Source: an uncultured SAR86 cluster bacterium
Lineage (GTDB): Bacteria > Pseudomonadota > Gammaproteobacteria > Magnimaribacterales > AG-339-G14
DNA: 64,000 nucleotides
NCBI GenBank assembly: GCA_902514645.1
Contig: CABXRO010000003.1
Location: 1-64,000 of the forward strand
Direction: 5' to 3'
The notes under the pieces are model-generated. The model had not been told where the DNA came from, made no database searches, and worked only from the letters and a program-made list of their open reading frames with translations. The first letter of the stretch is position 1; each line of letters starts with the position of its first letter. Positions 42,374 to 53,796 of this stretch are shown here, in pieces. The position numbers and the translations under genes are program-made.

Positions 42374-45300
42374 TCAATGGATATCTTGAAGTTTTTTTAC
42401 CCTCCAATCAACCTGATTTTCTATTACCTTGCATATCGCTCTTGCACCTTCAATAGTGGTAGAACTACATATCTTTTGATCCAAGGCAGTTCGTCTAATT
42501 GATGCTGAATCGGTGATTGATTCTCTTCCTTCAGTGGTATTAACCACAAGACTGATTTCTTTATTTTTCATCAAATCAACGATATGCGGCCTACCTTCCA
42601 GAACTTTATTTATTTTCTTTACTTTAAAGCCCATGTCTTCTAGATCTCTTGCAGTTCCTCTAGTAGCTACTAACTTAAAGCCTGAGTTGGTTAAACTTTT
42701 AGCAAGTTCTTCTAGATAAGTTTTGTCTGTATTTCTAACACTCAAGAATGCAGATCCTTTCAAGGGTATTGATACTCCAGCGGCTATTTCAGCCTTTTCA
42801 AATGCTTCGATAAATGATGGCGCTATTCCCATGACCTCACCCGTAGATCTCATTTCTGGACCCAAAATAGGGTCAACTGCCTGGAATTTTTCAAAAGGAA
42901 GCACTGCCTCTTTTACCGAATAAAATTTAGGTTTTTTGAATTTAGTGATCCCTAAAGTTTTTAAACTTTTACCAGACATTATTTGAGCAGCAATTTTTGC
43001 CAATGGAGAACCAATGGCTTTTGAAACAAAAGGAATAGTTCGAGAGGCTCTAGGATTGACTTCTAGTAAATATATTTCTTCATTTGCATAGGCTAGTTGG
43101 ATATTGACCAAACCAGAAATTTTCATGTTCTTGATGACTTTGATTGCAGTGGCTTCTATTTCTGCAAGAAGTTTTTTATTAATGCTATATGGAGGAATAG
43201 AACAAGCCGAATCACCGGAATGGACTCCTGCCTGTTCAATATGTTGAAGTACTCCACAGATAATATGATTTTTACCATCGCTTATTGCCTCCACATCAAA
43301 CTCAATCGCTAAGTCTAAAAACTTATCAATCAGAACTGGATTTTTTGTATCCACATCTAAAGCTTCGGTTAAGTATTTTTTTAAATCTTCATCATCGTAG
43401 ACAATTTCCATAGCTCGTCCACCTAAAACATAAGAAGGTCTTACTACGACTGGATAGCCAATTCGATTGGCAATCTTGATTGCTTGAGCATTATTAGATG
43501 CCATGCCATTTTCAGGTTGAAGCAGTTTATTTTCCTGTACAAACTTTTGAAATCTAGAACGATCCTCCGATAAATCAATTTGATCCGGGGAAGTACCTAA
43601 AATTGGAACACCGTTTTTTTCTAAATCTTTGGCAAGTTTGAGTGGGGTTTGTCCACCATATTGAATAATTAGACCTTTGGGTTTTTCCACTTCGTAAATT
43701 TCTAAGACATCTTCTAAAGTGATTGGCTCAAAATAAAGCCTATCGGAGGTATCGTAATCAGTAGAAACCGTCTCCGGATTACAATTTACCATGATGGTTT
43801 CGAAACCCTCCTCTTTTAAAACTTGAGCAGCGTGCACACAGCAATAGTCAAATTCAATTCCTTGGCCAATTCTATTTGGGCCGCCGCCAAGAACCATGAT
43901 TTTTTTATTCTTAGTAGGATTGGATTCACACTCGTCTTGATAAGTTGAATACATGTATGCCGTTGAAGTTTCAAACTCTGCAGCACAAGTATCTACTCTT
44001 TTAAAGACTGGTTTGATTTTAAACCTTCTTCTTTTTGTTCGAATCTCCTTTTCAGACTTACCTGTTAACTCCGCAATTCTTTGATCTGAGAAACCAATTT
44101 TTTTGGCTTCAAGGAATAAATCTCGCGAAGTAAGAAATTTTTTAGATTTAATGATTTTTTCAAAATTAATAATTTCTTGAACTTCTTTTAAAAACCAAAG
44201 ATCGATACCAGTAAAAGCTTGGATTTCATTAATATCCATTCCTTTTCTGAAGGCCTCTCCTATGAACCAAAGTCTCTCAGGAGTTGGTGTAATCAGTCTC
44301 GGTTTGATAGCTTTAATGTTAATAGCTTGTTCAGGAGTCTCGAAACCTGAAGAGCCAATTTCCAAACCACGCATGGCTTTTTGCAATGATTCTTTAAAGT
44401 TGGAACCAATAGCCATAACTTCGCCAACTGATTTCATTTGAGAAGTCAGCGTAGGATTAGCACCTGCAAATTTTTCAAAATTAAATCTTGGGATTTTTGT
44501 TACGACATAATCAATCGTAGGTTCAAAAGAAGCAGGTATAGACTCTTTACTAATATCGTTTTTCAATTCATCCAAAGTAAAACCTACGGCAAGTTTTGCC
44601 GCTATCTTAGCAATTGGAAAACCTGTGGCTTTGGAAGCCAAGGCAGAAGATCTGGAGACTCTAGGATTCATTTCAATGACAACCATCTCTCCATCTTCTG
44701 GGTTAATGGCAAACTGGACATTTGATCCACCAGTCTCAACACCTATTTCTCTTAAAATAGCCATTGAGGCATTGCGCATCGTTTGATATTCCTTATCAGT
44801 CAGAGTTTGGGCTGGGGCTACAGTAATCGAATCGCCAGTATGAACTCCCATCGGATCGAAGTTTTCAATGGAACAGATAATGATGCAGTTATCGGCTTTA
44901 TCTCTAACGACTTCCATCTCGTATTCTTTCCAACCAGCAAGATATTTATCAATATATAGTTCTGAAGTAGGCGATAAATCCAAGCCTCTATGACAAATCT
45001 CCTCAAACTCATCACTGTTGTAGGCAATCCCTCCACCGGAACCACCTAAAGTAAAGTTGGGTCTTATGATGCATGGATAACCAACTAATTCTTGAACTTC
45101 CCAGCACTCTTCAATGTTATGTGCCAGTTTAGCTAAAGGTACTTTGAGGCCAATTTTCTCCATTGCAGCAGCAAAGAGTTCACGATCTTCCGCTTTATCG
45201 ATTGCTTCCTTTGAAGCACCAATCAATTCGATATTGTATTTTTTGAGAATGCCTTCTTTATTGAGATCCAGAGCTACGTTTAGACCTGTTTGACCGCCCA

Positions 45301-45568
45301 TAGTAGGCAAAATGGCATCGGGTTTTTCAATCTTAATAATCTTTTCCAAAGATTGCCATGTGATGGGTTCGATGTAGGTAGCATCTGCCAAGTCAGGATC
45401 GGTCATAATTGTGGCAGGATTAGAATTTACCAAGATGACTTTATAGCCCTCTTCTCTCAAAGCTTTACAAGCTTGAACTCCAGAATAATCAAACTCACAA
45501 GCTTGACCAATGATGATTGGTCCTGCGCCAATGATCAAAACGGATTTGATATCAGTTCTTTTTGGCAT
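42374..45568 (-). CDS. carB: carbamoyl-phosphate synthase large subunit
   Basis: '[19 protein letters not shown]', duplicated ATP-grasp domains, MGS-like C-terminus. Confidence 0.98.
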   Translation of the reverse strand: MPKRTDIKSVLIIGAGPIIIGQACEFDYSGVQACKALREEGYKVILVNSNPATIMTDPDLADATYIEPITWQSLEKIIKIEKPDAILPTMGGQTGLNVALDLNKEGILKKYNIELIGASKEAIDKAEDRELFAAAMEKIGLKVPLAKLAHNIEECWEVQELVGYPCIIRPNFTLGGSGGGIAYNSDEFEEICHRGLDLSPTSELYIDKYLAGWKEYEMEVVRDKADNCIIICSIENFDPMGVHTGDSITVAPAQTLTDKEYQTMRNASMAILREIGVETGGSNVQFAINPEDGEMVVIEMNPRVSRSSALASKATGFPIAKIAAKLAVGFTLDELKNDISKESIPASFEPTIDYVVTKIPRFNFEKFAGANPTLTSQMKSVGEVMAIGSNFKESLQKAMRGLEIGSSGFETPEQAINIKAIKPRLITPTPERLWFIGEAFRKGMDINEIQAFTGIDLWFLKEVQEIINFEKIIKSKKFLTSRDLFLEAKKIGFSDQRIAELTGKSEKEIRTKRRRFKIKPVFKRVDTCAAEFETSTAYMYSTYQDECESNPTKNKKIMVLGGGPNRIGQGIEFDYCCVHAAQVLKEEGFETIMVNCNPETVSTDYDTSDRLYFEPITLEDVLEIYEVEKPKGLIIQYGGQTPLKLAKDLEKNGVPILGTSPDQIDLSEDRSRFQKFVQENKLLQPENGMASNNAQAIKIANRIGYPVVVRPSYVLGGRAMEIVYDDEDLKKYLTEALDVDTKNPVLIDKFLDLAIEFDVEAISDGKNHIICGVLQHIEQAGVHSGDSACSIPPYSINKKLLAEIEATAIKVIKNMKISGLVNIQLAYANEEIYLLEVNPRASRTIPFVSKAIGSPLAKIAAQIMSGKSLKTLGITKFKKPKFYSVKEAVLPFEKFQAVDPILGPEMRSTGEVMGIAPSFIEAFEKAEIAAGVSIPLKGSAFLSVRNTDKTYLEELAKSLTNSGFKLVATRGTARDLEDMGFKVKKINKVLEGRPHIVDLMKNKEISLVVNTTEGRESITDSASIRRTALDQKICSSTTIEGARAICKVIENQVDWRVKKLQDIH

Positions 45569-46676
45569 ATCTATTTACCTGTGTGATGAATGTATCGAAT
45601 AGTGATTGCAATTCTTGAGGTCCAGGACTTGCTTCTGGATGACCTTGAAAACCAAAAACTCGATTTTTTTGAAAAGAAATTCCCTGAATTGAGTCGTCGA
45701 ATAAAGAACGGTGCGTAATTGAAATATCTTTTGATAAAGACTTTTCCGAAATCGTAAAGCCATGGTTTTGACTTGTTATTGCTACTTCATTTGTGATGAG
45801 ATTTTTTACTGGATGATTAGCACCATGATGACCAAATTTCATTTTTTCAGTTTTCATACCCAAAGCTAAACCTAGAAGTTGATGACCCAAACAAATACCA
45901 AACAAAGGTATTTTTGATTTTCTTATCAATCTCGAAATAGTTTCTATTGGTTGATGGCAAGGTTCCGGGTCTCCTGGACCATTAGATAAAAATACACCAT
46001 CCGGTTTTTTATTAAGAATGGTTTCGAAATCGGTATTAGCAGCCATAACCTCTACCTCACATCCTCGATCAACTAACAATCGGAGAATGTTATGTTTGAC
46101 TCCAAAATCCAGAGCTATAATTTTATATTCTGGTTTGGGTTTTTTTGTTCCATAACTAGGCTTTTTCCATAAATAAGATTTCTCAGTGGTTACCTTAGAG
46201 GCTAAATCTTTTCCTTTAAGGCTGCCGAATCTTTCAAATAATTTTTCAAGCTCTTTTTTGGTCTTTTTCTTATAAGAAATGAAAGCTGGTTGAGAGCCTT
46301 TGTTTCTCAGAACTCTGGTTAACTTTCTGGTATCGATATTTTTTATTCCTGGTACTTTATTTGCCTTCAGAAAATCAGCCAAAGAAAGTTCATTTCTCCA
46401 GTTGCTCTCAACCCTCGTTAAGTCTCTGACTATTACCCCACTTGCACCACCAACGACAGATTCATGATCATCGATATTGGTACCAACGTTTCCGATATGC
46501 GGATATGTAAAGCAAATCAGTTGATCGGTATAAGACAAGTCGGTAATGATTTCTTGATAGCCAGTCATCGAAGTATTGAAAACCAGTTCACCCACTTTTT
46601 CTTTGGTGAAACCAAAAGCTTCGCCGTCGAAGATTTCGCCTGATTTCAAAATGAGTTGTGCAGGTTTAACTCTCAT
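45552..46676 (-). CDS. carA: carbamoyl-phosphate synthase small subunit
   Basis: '[11 protein letters not shown]', '[10 protein letters not shown]', 'GHPEASPGP'. Confidence 0.98.
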   Translation of the reverse strand: MRVKPAQLILKSGEIFDGEAFGFTKEKVGELVFNTSMTGYQEIITDLSYTDQLICFTYPHIGNVGTNIDDHESVVGGASGVIVRDLTRVESNWRNELSLADFLKANKVPGIKNIDTRKLTRVLRNKGSQPAFISYKKKTKKELEKLFERFGSLKGKDLASKVTTEKSYLWKKPSYGTKKPKPEYKIIALDFGVKHNILRLLVDRGCEVEVMAANTDFETILNKKPDGVFLSNGPGDPEPCHQPIETISRLIRKSKIPLFGICLGHQLLGLALGMKTEKMKFGHHGANHPVKNLITNEVAITSQNHGFTISEKSLSKDISITHRSLFDDSIQGISFQKNRVFGFQGHPEASPGPQELQSLFDTFITQVNRYAKKN

Positions 46677-46698
46677 AAAATACCTGCTTTAAATGGGT

Positions 46699-46740
46699 AA
46701 AAAAAAACGCGAACAAAGTAGAAACTATGGATCGCGTTTT
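46699..46740 (-). terminator. putative intrinsic terminator/attenuator in carA leader
   Basis: Minus strand AAAACGCGA-19 nt-TCGCGTTTT running into T9 in total, ending about 22 nt before the carA ATG. Confidence 0.65.
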
Positions 46741-46744
46741 AAAA

Positions 46745-46765
46745 TCTAATGCCGTTTGCATTAGA
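46745..46765 (-). promoter_or_regulatory. second hairpin in carA leader
   Basis: Minus strand TCTAATGC-AAACG-GCATTAGA, perfect 8-bp stem followed by TTTT. Confidence 0.45.
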
Positions 46766-46815
46766 ATGTGACTCTAAAGAATTAACTCTGTAAAGTCCAT
46801 TAAAAAATTTAACTT

Positions 46816-47580
46816 ATGATTAAAAATTCAGAAGATATAAAAGGGATGAGAGTCGCAGGTAAGCTTGCCGCTCAAACTTTGGAAATGATTGGCGAGTATG
46901 TGAAACCGGGAATTTCTACTGGCGAACTGGATAAAATCTGTCACGCCTACATCGTGGATGAAATCCACTGCATTCCAGCTCCCTTAAACTACAAAGGTTT
47001 TCCCAAATCGATTTGCACCTCGATCAATCAAGTGGTCTGTCATGGTATTCCAACTGAAAATAGAATTTTGAAAAACAATGACATTTTAAATATTGATGTC
47101 ACAGTCATTAAAGATGGTTATCACGGTGATACCAGTAAGATGTTTATGGTCGGCAAAGCGCGGCCGCATGCGCAACGTTTGGTCGACATCACTCAGGAAT
47201 GTCTTTATCGAGGCATTGCAAAGGTAAAACCTGGAGCTAGGTTGGGTGACATTGGTCATGCCATTCAAGTCCATGCCGAAGGCAATCATTATTCAGTTGT
47301 TAGAGAATACTGTGGACATGGCATTGGCAAGGTCTTCCATGAAGACCCGCAAGTTTTGCATTACGGCCAACCCAATACCGGTATGTCACTTCAAGAAGGT
47401 ATGTGTTTTACCATCGAGCCTATGATCAATTTAGGTACCTACAAAACCAAATTATCCAAAACCGATGGCTGGACGGTAGAGACAACTGACGGCAGATTAT
47501 CTGCTCAATGGGAACATACCATCCTCGTCACTCAAGATGGTTTTGAAGTTCTTACTCAAAGAAGTGAAGAAAATTTTTAG
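46816..47580 (+). CDS. map: methionine aminopeptidase, type I
   Basis: 'GYHGDTSKMF', 'YCGHGIGKVFHEDPQVLHYG', 'FTIEPMI'. Confidence 0.98.
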   Translation: MIKNSEDIKGMRVAGKLAAQTLEMIGEYVKPGISTGELDKICHAYIVDEIHCIPAPLNYKGFPKSICTSINQVVCHGIPTENRILKNNDILNIDVTVIKDGYHGDTSKMFMVGKARPHAQRLVDITQECLYRGIAKVKPGARLGDIGHAIQVHAEGNHYSVVREYCGHGIGKVFHEDPQVLHYGQPNTGMSLQEGMCFTIEPMINLGTYKTKLSKTDGWTVETTDGRLSAQWEHTILVTQDGFEVLTQRSEENF

Positions 47581-47583
47581 TCT

Positions 47584-48753
47584 ATGAATAATTTAATAGC
47601 CGAGATTCAATCTTATCCATTTGAAAGATTAAGAAATCTCATCAATCCAAAAAAATCTCTAGAAGAGATCAATCTATCCATTGGTGAGCCAAAGCATCCG
47701 GCAAGTCCAAAAATTTTAGATGCCATCAATCAAAACAAAGAATTATTCAGTCACTACCCTCCGATGGCGATGGTACCTGAATTGAAACGAAGCTACCAAA
47801 ATTACCTAGCCAACAATTTCAATCTGAAAGATGTAAAAGATGAAGAAATCTTTTTGGTTGGCGGGACTAGAGAAGGCACCTTCTCTGCCATTCAAACTCT
47901 GGTCAATAGAGAAGTAGTTAGTGAGAAACCTTATGTTTGTATGCCGAACCCTTATTATCAAATTTACGGTGGCGCGACTTTGTTTGCAGGAGCCAAACCT
48001 TACTTCTTAAATTGTTTTGAAGAAAATAATTTCCAAATGGATTTGGAAAATGTAGCTCAAGAAGTTTGGGAGAAATGTCAGTTGCTCGTGCTCTGCTCAC
48101 CTTCCAATCCTACCGGCAAAGTAACGACTAAAGACGAACTTTGCAAAGTGGTAAAGCTTTCAAAAGAATTTGGTTTTAAAGTTTTAAGCGATGAATGCTA
48201 CATAGATATCTATTTTGGAGAAAAACCTACTTCCCTTTTGGAAGCTGCGATGGAAGTAAACGGCAGCTTGGAGAATGTTTTAGCATTGCACAGTCTGTCA
48301 AAGCGTTCCAACTTACCTGGCTTCAGGTCCGGTTGTGCTACGGGAGATTCTAGTATCATTGCTGCCTTTTCAAAATATCGTATGTTTCATGGTGTCAGTG
48401 TGCCCTTGCCCATTCAAAATGCGAGTACTTTGGCTTGGGCAGACGATAAAACCGTCGAAGACAATCGAGTTGCCTATGCAGAAAAATTTAAATTGGCTGA
48501 AGAAATTTTAGACAAAGACTCTTTAACCCCAGATGGAGCTTTCTATCTTTGGTTGAAAGTTAAGGATGCCGAAGCTTTTACCAAAAAACTTTACGATGTA
48601 GAACAAGTCATAGTATTACCAGGTAAATATTTAGGTGCCGAAGACAATGGACAAAATCCTGCAGAGCAATATTTAAGAATTGCTTTGGTGCATGATATAG
48701 AATCAACAACAAAAGCATTAACGAGCATTAAAAAGGTTTTAGATAATGAGTAA
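47584..48753 (+). CDS. dapC: succinyldiaminopimelate transaminase
   Basis: Fold-type I aminotransferase: 'CSPSNPTGKV', 'LSDECYIDIYF', 'SLSKRSNLPGFRSG'; between map and dapD. Confidence 0.9.
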   Translation: MNNLIAEIQSYPFERLRNLINPKKSLEEINLSIGEPKHPASPKILDAINQNKELFSHYPPMAMVPELKRSYQNYLANNFNLKDVKDEEIFLVGGTREGTFSAIQTLVNREVVSEKPYVCMPNPYYQIYGGATLFAGAKPYFLNCFEENNFQMDLENVAQEVWEKCQLLVLCSPSNPTGKVTTKDELCKVVKLSKEFGFKVLSDECYIDIYFGEKPTSLLEAAMEVNGSLENVLALHSLSKRSNLPGFRSGCATGDSSIIAAFSKYRMFHGVSVPLPIQNASTLAWADDKTVEDNRVAYAEKFKLAEEILDKDSLTPDGAFYLWLKVKDAEAFTKKLYDVEQVIVLPGKYLGAEDNGQNPAEQYLRIALVHDIESTTKALTSIKKVLDNE

Positions 48754-49633
48754 TTGGACTGGCTTAGGAATTGGAACAAAAAACAGTGACGGAGACTGGA
48801 TCGAAATGTTTTTTGCCGAGGAAAATATCTCTGCAGAAAATCTTAAGTCATCCGATGCTGCTTTTGAAAAAGTCTCTGTCAGTGATGACAAAGCTCCTAC
48901 TTCTGTACCAGAAGCCTATTTGAAACTGCATTTGCTTTCTTATCGCTTGGTCAAACCAAACGAAACCAATTTGGATGGTATTTTTGGAATTTTACAAAAT
49001 GTCGTTTGGACTTCTGAAGGTCCCTTCTCGATTGCTGATTTCAAAAAAGCACAACTTGAGGCAAGAAAAGAGAACCGACACATCTTAGTCCACAGCGTTG
49101 ATAAATTTCCACGCATGACCGATTACGTGACTTTAACCGATATCCGAATTGCCGATGCTAACCGTGTGAGATTGGGAGCTTATCTGGGCTCAGGAACAAC
49201 CATCATGCACGAGGGCTTTGTGAACTTTAATGCCGGTTCTTTAGGCGAAGCAATGATTGAAGGAAGAATTTCCCAAGGAGTTGTGATTGGCGATAAAACC
49301 GATATTGGCGGTGGCGCTTCCACCATGGGGACTTTATCCGGTGGTAATGACGTCAGAATTTCTCTTGGGAAAAATTGTCTGCTTGGCGCTAACTCTGGTT
49401 TAGGAATTCCTTTGGGGGATAGATGCACCGTTGAGGCTGGACTTTATCTGACAGCATCTTCCAAAGTAGAAGTTATCGATGACAAAGGTGAGATTTCTGA
49501 AACAGTAAAAGCGTCTGAACTTGCTTCTAAATCCGATCTATTGTTTATCAGAAATTCTTTAACGGGTTCCATTCAATGTCGCCCGAATAAAAAAGTCATA
49601 GAACTTAACGAAGAATTGCACTCCAACGATTAA
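48746..49633 (+). CDS. dapD: tetrahydrodipicolinate N-succinyltransferase
   Basis: Left-handed beta-helix hexapeptide repeats ('GVVIGDKTDIGGGASTMGTLSGGN'). Confidence 0.93.
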   Translation: MSNWTGLGIGTKNSDGDWIEMFFAEENISAENLKSSDAAFEKVSVSDDKAPTSVPEAYLKLHLLSYRLVKPNETNLDGIFGILQNVVWTSEGPFSIADFKKAQLEARKENRHILVHSVDKFPRMTDYVTLTDIRIADANRVRLGAYLGSGTTIMHEGFVNFNAGSLGEAMIEGRISQGVVIGDKTDIGGGASTMGTLSGGNDVRISLGKNCLLGANSGLGIPLGDRCTVEAGLYLTASSKVEVIDDKGEISETVKASELASKSDLLFIRNSLTGSIQCRPNKKVIELNEELHSND

Positions 49634-49652
49634 CTAAATCGTATAGCCATCA

Positions 49653-50258
49653 ATGAAGGAAGCTTCTAATCCAATTCCTGCAGGTCGACTGCAAAGAGCA
49701 GCTTCAAGTCAAGAAACTCACATTTCTCGATTTCGTCAGGTACTAGCTAGACATGGCCTTACCATGGCTTCGATAGCGATTATTTGTCTTTTGCTGCCGT
49801 CCATTCAAACTGCCCTGTTTTCTTCACTGGATAATTTATTTAGAAATCCTTTGAAATATCTTCTTTGGAGTTTGATAGTTGCCACTTTTATCTTTGGGTT
49901 TCTGAAATATACGAAAAGAGAAATCGATCTTCGTCAATTAATCTGGGTTGGATATCTCTTCATGATTTCTGTAGTTGAAGAAATTACATTCAGGCTTTCT
50001 CTACCTCTTTTAATTTCTTCGGATATTACTGGAATTAGTTTCTATTGGATTGGAGCTTTTATAAGCAACCTTCTCTTTGCAACCATTCACTATTTCACAT
50101 TACGTTGGAAACTAAACGCTTGTATTTTCACTTTTCTTGGTGGAATGGGTTTTAGTAGAATGTTGGATACGACTGGAGACTTGACTGCCGTAATTCTTTT
50201 ACATTGGGCAATAACTTTTCTTAATACTCCTTCTACTCCAAAAAGCTCTTCTAGTTGA
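49653..50258 (+). CDS. CPBP-family (CAAX protease-like) intramembrane protein
   Basis: Multi-TM with 'VEEITFR' (EExxxR), 'FATIH' (FxxxH) and a C-terminal His motif 'LLHWAITFLN'. Confidence 0.8.
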   Translation: MKEASNPIPAGRLQRAASSQETHISRFRQVLARHGLTMASIAIICLLLPSIQTALFSSLDNLFRNPLKYLLWSLIVATFIFGFLKYTKREIDLRQLIWVGYLFMISVVEEITFRLSLPLLISSDITGISFYWIGAFISNLLFATIHYFTLRWKLNACIFTFLGGMGFSRMLDTTGDLTAVILLHWAITFLNTPSTPKSSSS

Positions 50259-50278
50259 AACTTCTTCTGGCTATAAAA

Positions 50279-52570
50279 TTATTTTTGATAAAGATATTTT
50301 TGAAAATCAGTAAAAACTTGCTTGATTTCACCTGCAGGACCCAATTGTTTTTGAGCTTCATTCAAGCTTCCGTATTTTGAGTTAATGATGGTTGGAAGGT
50401 TTGATACATCCAGCTCATCAATACCTTCTTTTATATAATTATTTAAAACAAATCGAATGAACTCTATTTGTTTCTTATCAATAAACTTATAAATATTATC
50501 TTCAGCTGATTCAACTCTCTCTTTTCTGGTTAAAGCTGGGTTGCTAAAGGCAATGTATTGAAGTACGTCAAATAAGTCACTGTTCTCGGCGTTAATGAGC
50601 TCTCTAAGTTTATTTAAATCTTCTTTACCACAGCCATGCTTTTCTAACTTACTTATCAACTCACTTCTAGTGATTGGGTTAGACCATAATTGCCTCAATT
50701 CATCTTCTCCACCAAGAATCTCTGGAAGTTTTAATGTATCAAATAACTTCTTAATGAACTCTTCTGCGCTGACTGGTTTGCCGTCTAAATAAAACATAGT
50801 TGAAGACATAGTTTGAATCTCTCTAAACTTGCCGTCAGATAATTTAATTTTAATTTTCTTGGGCTTATTAATTTTGTCTTCTTTATCTTCATCATTATCT
50901 TTAATTTCTCCTGTTACGCGTTCACCTCCTTCAACTGGCTCAGCTGGCAACCCATCCCATTCTGGGTCATTGAACATCTGATAAGCATTTACAAAATCTA
51001 TGATGGTAAAGTAATGCTTGCCTTCAAAAATACGAGTTCCTCGTCCAATAATTTGTTTGAACTCAATCATATTGTTCACAGGACGCATCAAAACAATGTT
51101 GCGCACATTCCTAGCATCAACTCCGGTGGTTAATTTTTCGCTGGTTGTAAGAATGGTTGGAATGGATTTTTCACTATCTTGAAACTGCTTTAGGTAGGTA
51201 TCACCGATAGCTCCATCGTTTGCCGTTACTCTGACGCAATAATCTACCGCAGCATTGTCGGACTGTTGGTTAATTAAATCTCTGACTAAAGCTGCATGAG
51301 GCTGGTTAGCACAAAAGACAATAGTCTTTTCCACTGGATTTATGGTCTTGAGCATTTCTTGAACACGCTTTAACTCTCTTTCTTTAATTACAATTTTTTT
51401 ATTAAAGTCATCTTCTTTATAAAGCTTCCCGGATTCAGGCTCGCCGTCGAGAACTTCATCGTCATCCGTATACACATACTCATCAAGAGAAGTTTGAATA
51501 CGTTTAACTTTAAATGGTGTTAGGAATCCATCTTGAATACCTTCTCTTAAGCTATAGGTAAAGACAGGTTCGCCGAAGTAATTATATGTATCTACATTGT
51601 TTTTTCGTTTGGGAGTTGCAGTTAAACCCAAATGAACAGCAGAATTAAAGTAATCTAAAATGCTACGCCAATTACTTTCGTCATTAGCGCCTCCTCTATG
51701 ACACTCATCAATAATAATGAAATCAAAGAATTCAGGTTTGTATTCACCAAAATAAGGTTCTTCCTCTGGCCCACTCATAAAGGTTTGAAAGATAGTAAAG
51801 AAGACACTTGCATTTGTAGGCACCCCTCCACTTTTTTTTATCTCATCAGGAGTAATTCTTACAACAGCATCTTCACCAAAAGCTCCAAAATCCAGAAAGG
51901 CTTGGTTGGCTAAAATGTTTCTGTCAGCAAGGAATAATATTCTTGGTTGTCGCTTGCCATCCTTTTGCAGATTCCATCTGCTTTTAAAAAGCTTCCAAGC
52001 AATTTGAAAAGATATAAAGGTTTTTCCGGTTCCTGTAGCTAGGTTTAAAAGGATACGGTCTTTGCCTGCAGCAATGGCTTCCATTGCTTTATTGACAGCT
52101 AATTCTTGATAGTACCTTGGTTGCTTAGCTCCGTTCTGGTCCTCGAAAGGAACTGCATCAAAGTTATCCTGCCACTCATTGGTATCACCAAAAGTTTTCT
52201 TCCATAGCTCTTCAGGTGATGGGAAACTTTGTACATCTCCTTCACTGCCGTTCATGTCAATTTGATAAATCTCTTTGCCGTTTGCTGAGTAAGCAAATTT
52301 AAGATTAAGTTTTTGAGCATAGATTTTTGCTTGAGCAACACCTTCTCCAACCTCTAGCTCATCTGATTTAGCTTCAACAATGGCTAGCTTTCTATTTTTA
52401 TAACTTAAGACATAGTCTGCTTTAAGCTGACCTGCCCTGATACCACCGGCTTTAATTTCACCAGCATTGATGTTGTATTCTCTTTGAACCAATACATCGC
52501 CGCCAGAAATCCAGCCAGCGGCTTTTAGCTGCGGGTCTATAAGTTCTGCTCTGGTATCAGCTTCGTTCAT
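50279..52570 (-). CDS. hsdR: type I restriction endonuclease subunit R
   Basis: Nuclease motif 'KADYVLSYKNRKLAIVEAK'; 'LATGTGKTFISF', 'DECHRGG', 'TATPKR'; EcoEI_R-like C-terminus. Confidence 0.95.
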   Translation of the reverse strand: MNEADTRAELIDPQLKAAGWISGGDVLVQREYNINAGEIKAGGIRAGQLKADYVLSYKNRKLAIVEAKSDELEVGEGVAQAKIYAQKLNLKFAYSANGKEIYQIDMNGSEGDVQSFPSPEELWKKTFGDTNEWQDNFDAVPFEDQNGAKQPRYYQELAVNKAMEAIAAGKDRILLNLATGTGKTFISFQIAWKLFKSRWNLQKDGKRQPRILFLADRNILANQAFLDFGAFGEDAVVRITPDEIKKSGGVPTNASVFFTIFQTFMSGPEEEPYFGEYKPEFFDFIIIDECHRGGANDESNWRSILDYFNSAVHLGLTATPKRKNNVDTYNYFGEPVFTYSLREGIQDGFLTPFKVKRIQTSLDEYVYTDDDEVLDGEPESGKLYKEDDFNKKIVIKERELKRVQEMLKTINPVEKTIVFCANQPHAALVRDLINQQSDNAAVDYCVRVTANDGAIGDTYLKQFQDSEKSIPTILTTSEKLTTGVDARNVRNIVLMRPVNNMIEFKQIIGRGTRIFEGKHYFTIIDFVNAYQMFNDPEWDGLPAEPVEGGERVTGEIKDNDEDKEDKINKPKKIKIKLSDGKFREIQTMSSTMFYLDGKPVSAEEFIKKLFDTLKLPEILGGEDELRQLWSNPITRSELISKLEKHGCGKEDLNKLRELINAENSDLFDVLQYIAFSNPALTRKERVESAEDNIYKFIDKKQIEFIRFVLNNYIKEGIDELDVSNLPTIINSKYGSLNEAQKQLGPAGEIKQVFTDFQKYLYQK

Positions 52571-52584
52571 GCTGCTTCAATTGT

Positions 52585-53796
52585 CTAAATTTCATGTTTA
52601 AGGATTGATGATTTTAATGTTTCATATTTTTTTAAAATCTTATCAAGACCTATATTTAATTTATCAAGTTCAACTGTAGCAATATCAAGTTTGTATACAA
52701 TATTTTCTTGTTCTTTGATTGAAGGTAGCAAAATTTCAATATTGTTAATTAACGTCATATTGAGACCTCTTCTGTCATTTCCGCTGTCTCCAGTTATACG
52801 TCTTATCTTTTCGTACATTCCATCTAAAACATAATAAAGATATTTTGTATTTAAGTTCATTTCTGATTTTGGAAAAATTGATACAAGTGACTGATTACAT
52901 GTTGCTTTTGTCTTGAGAATTGCAACAGTACCTCTAGTTTTTCCCTGACCATTTAAGGCAATTAAAACGCTGTTCTCTGGGAGAAATTTAGCATTTGAAT
53001 TATTCAAACCTTCCTCAGTAATTCTTCCATCACAATCAAAAATTTCTTTTTGGTGTATATCACCAGAGACAAGCCACTTGATTTCACCATTATCAAAATA
53101 TTCAGGCACTTTGCGACTAGGTGTTCCGCCAGTCATCAAATCACAAATATCTCCAATTTTTAATTCTTTCCAGGTGTTAGAAGCTTTATTGAAGATACTC
53201 TCCTCTTTATTCGTATTTAAAATTGAGTTTTTAAATTTATTAATTTCTTCTTTTTTCAGAACCGTTATTTTTACTGCCTTATCAATTTCTGCAAATGCTG
53301 CATCAAGCTTAGTAACTATGCGTTGTTGTTCTTTGAGTGGGGGGAGTGGTATTTCTAAGTTCTCAACAAAATCTTTTGGTAATCGCTTGTGCCCGACAGC
53401 ACCACTCATTTGCTCCTTGCCATTAGCACGAAAGCTTGGTTGGCTTAGGCGGTAGTAGATGTACTGTGAAAGCACCTCTTCACCACATCGCAAAACTATA
53501 TATTCACTTGAACCGAATCCTACACCGTTCTTTAAATTGGAAACGATTCCAAGCTTGCCGTTTTCAAAGCATGGAGTGATTTTTGCAAGGAGAACGTCAT
53601 TATCTTCAAAGTAAGTATAGGAACTGTAAGCTTTCGCCAAGGTTTTTGTTTGATTTGCAGCTGGGTACATTTCGTCTATGCCCAGGTCTTCCATTGGCAT
53701 AAATGAAACGGTGTCAGTATCTGCAAGTTTTTTCTTTACTTGTGCTTTTTTGGGCTGAATTTCACAGACATCGCCAAGCTTCACTGTCTTCCACAT
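52585..53796 (-). CDS. hsdS: type I restriction specificity subunit S
   Basis: Two TRDs separated by coiled coils; 'LPPLKEQQRIVTKLD' and 'LPSIKEQENIVYKLD' repeats. Confidence 0.95.
   Translation of the reverse strand: MWKTVKLGDVCEIQPKKAQVKKKLADTDTVSFMPMEDLGIDEMYPAANQTKTLAKAYSSYTYFEDNDVLLAKITPCFENGKLGIVSNLKNGVGFGSSEYIVLRCGEEVLSQYIYYRLSQPSFRANGKEQMSGAVGHKRLPKDFVENLEIPLPPLKEQQRIVTKLDAAFAEIDKAVKITVLKKEEINKFKNSILNTNKEESIFNKASNTWKELKIGDICDLMTGGTPSRKVPEYFDNGEIKWLVSGDIHQKEIFDCDGRITEEGLNNSNAKFLPENSVLIALNGQGKTRGTVAILKTKATCNQSLVSIFPKSEMNLNTKYLYYVLDGMYEKIRRITGDSGNDRRGLNMTLINNIEILLPSIKEQENIVYKLDIATVELDKLNIGLDKILKKYETLKSSILKHEI

Noticed and set aside
46741-46765. Carbamoyl-phosphate/map leader hairpin as a terminator for map direction
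   Set aside because: On the plus strand the stem is not followed by a T tract and precedes map rather than ending a gene.
46774-46800. 8-codon minus-strand ORF (MDFTELIL*) upstream of the carA hairpins as a leader peptide
   Set aside because: No Shine-Dalgarno, no pyrimidine- or Arg-related codon pattern, and transcription start unknown; too short to support.
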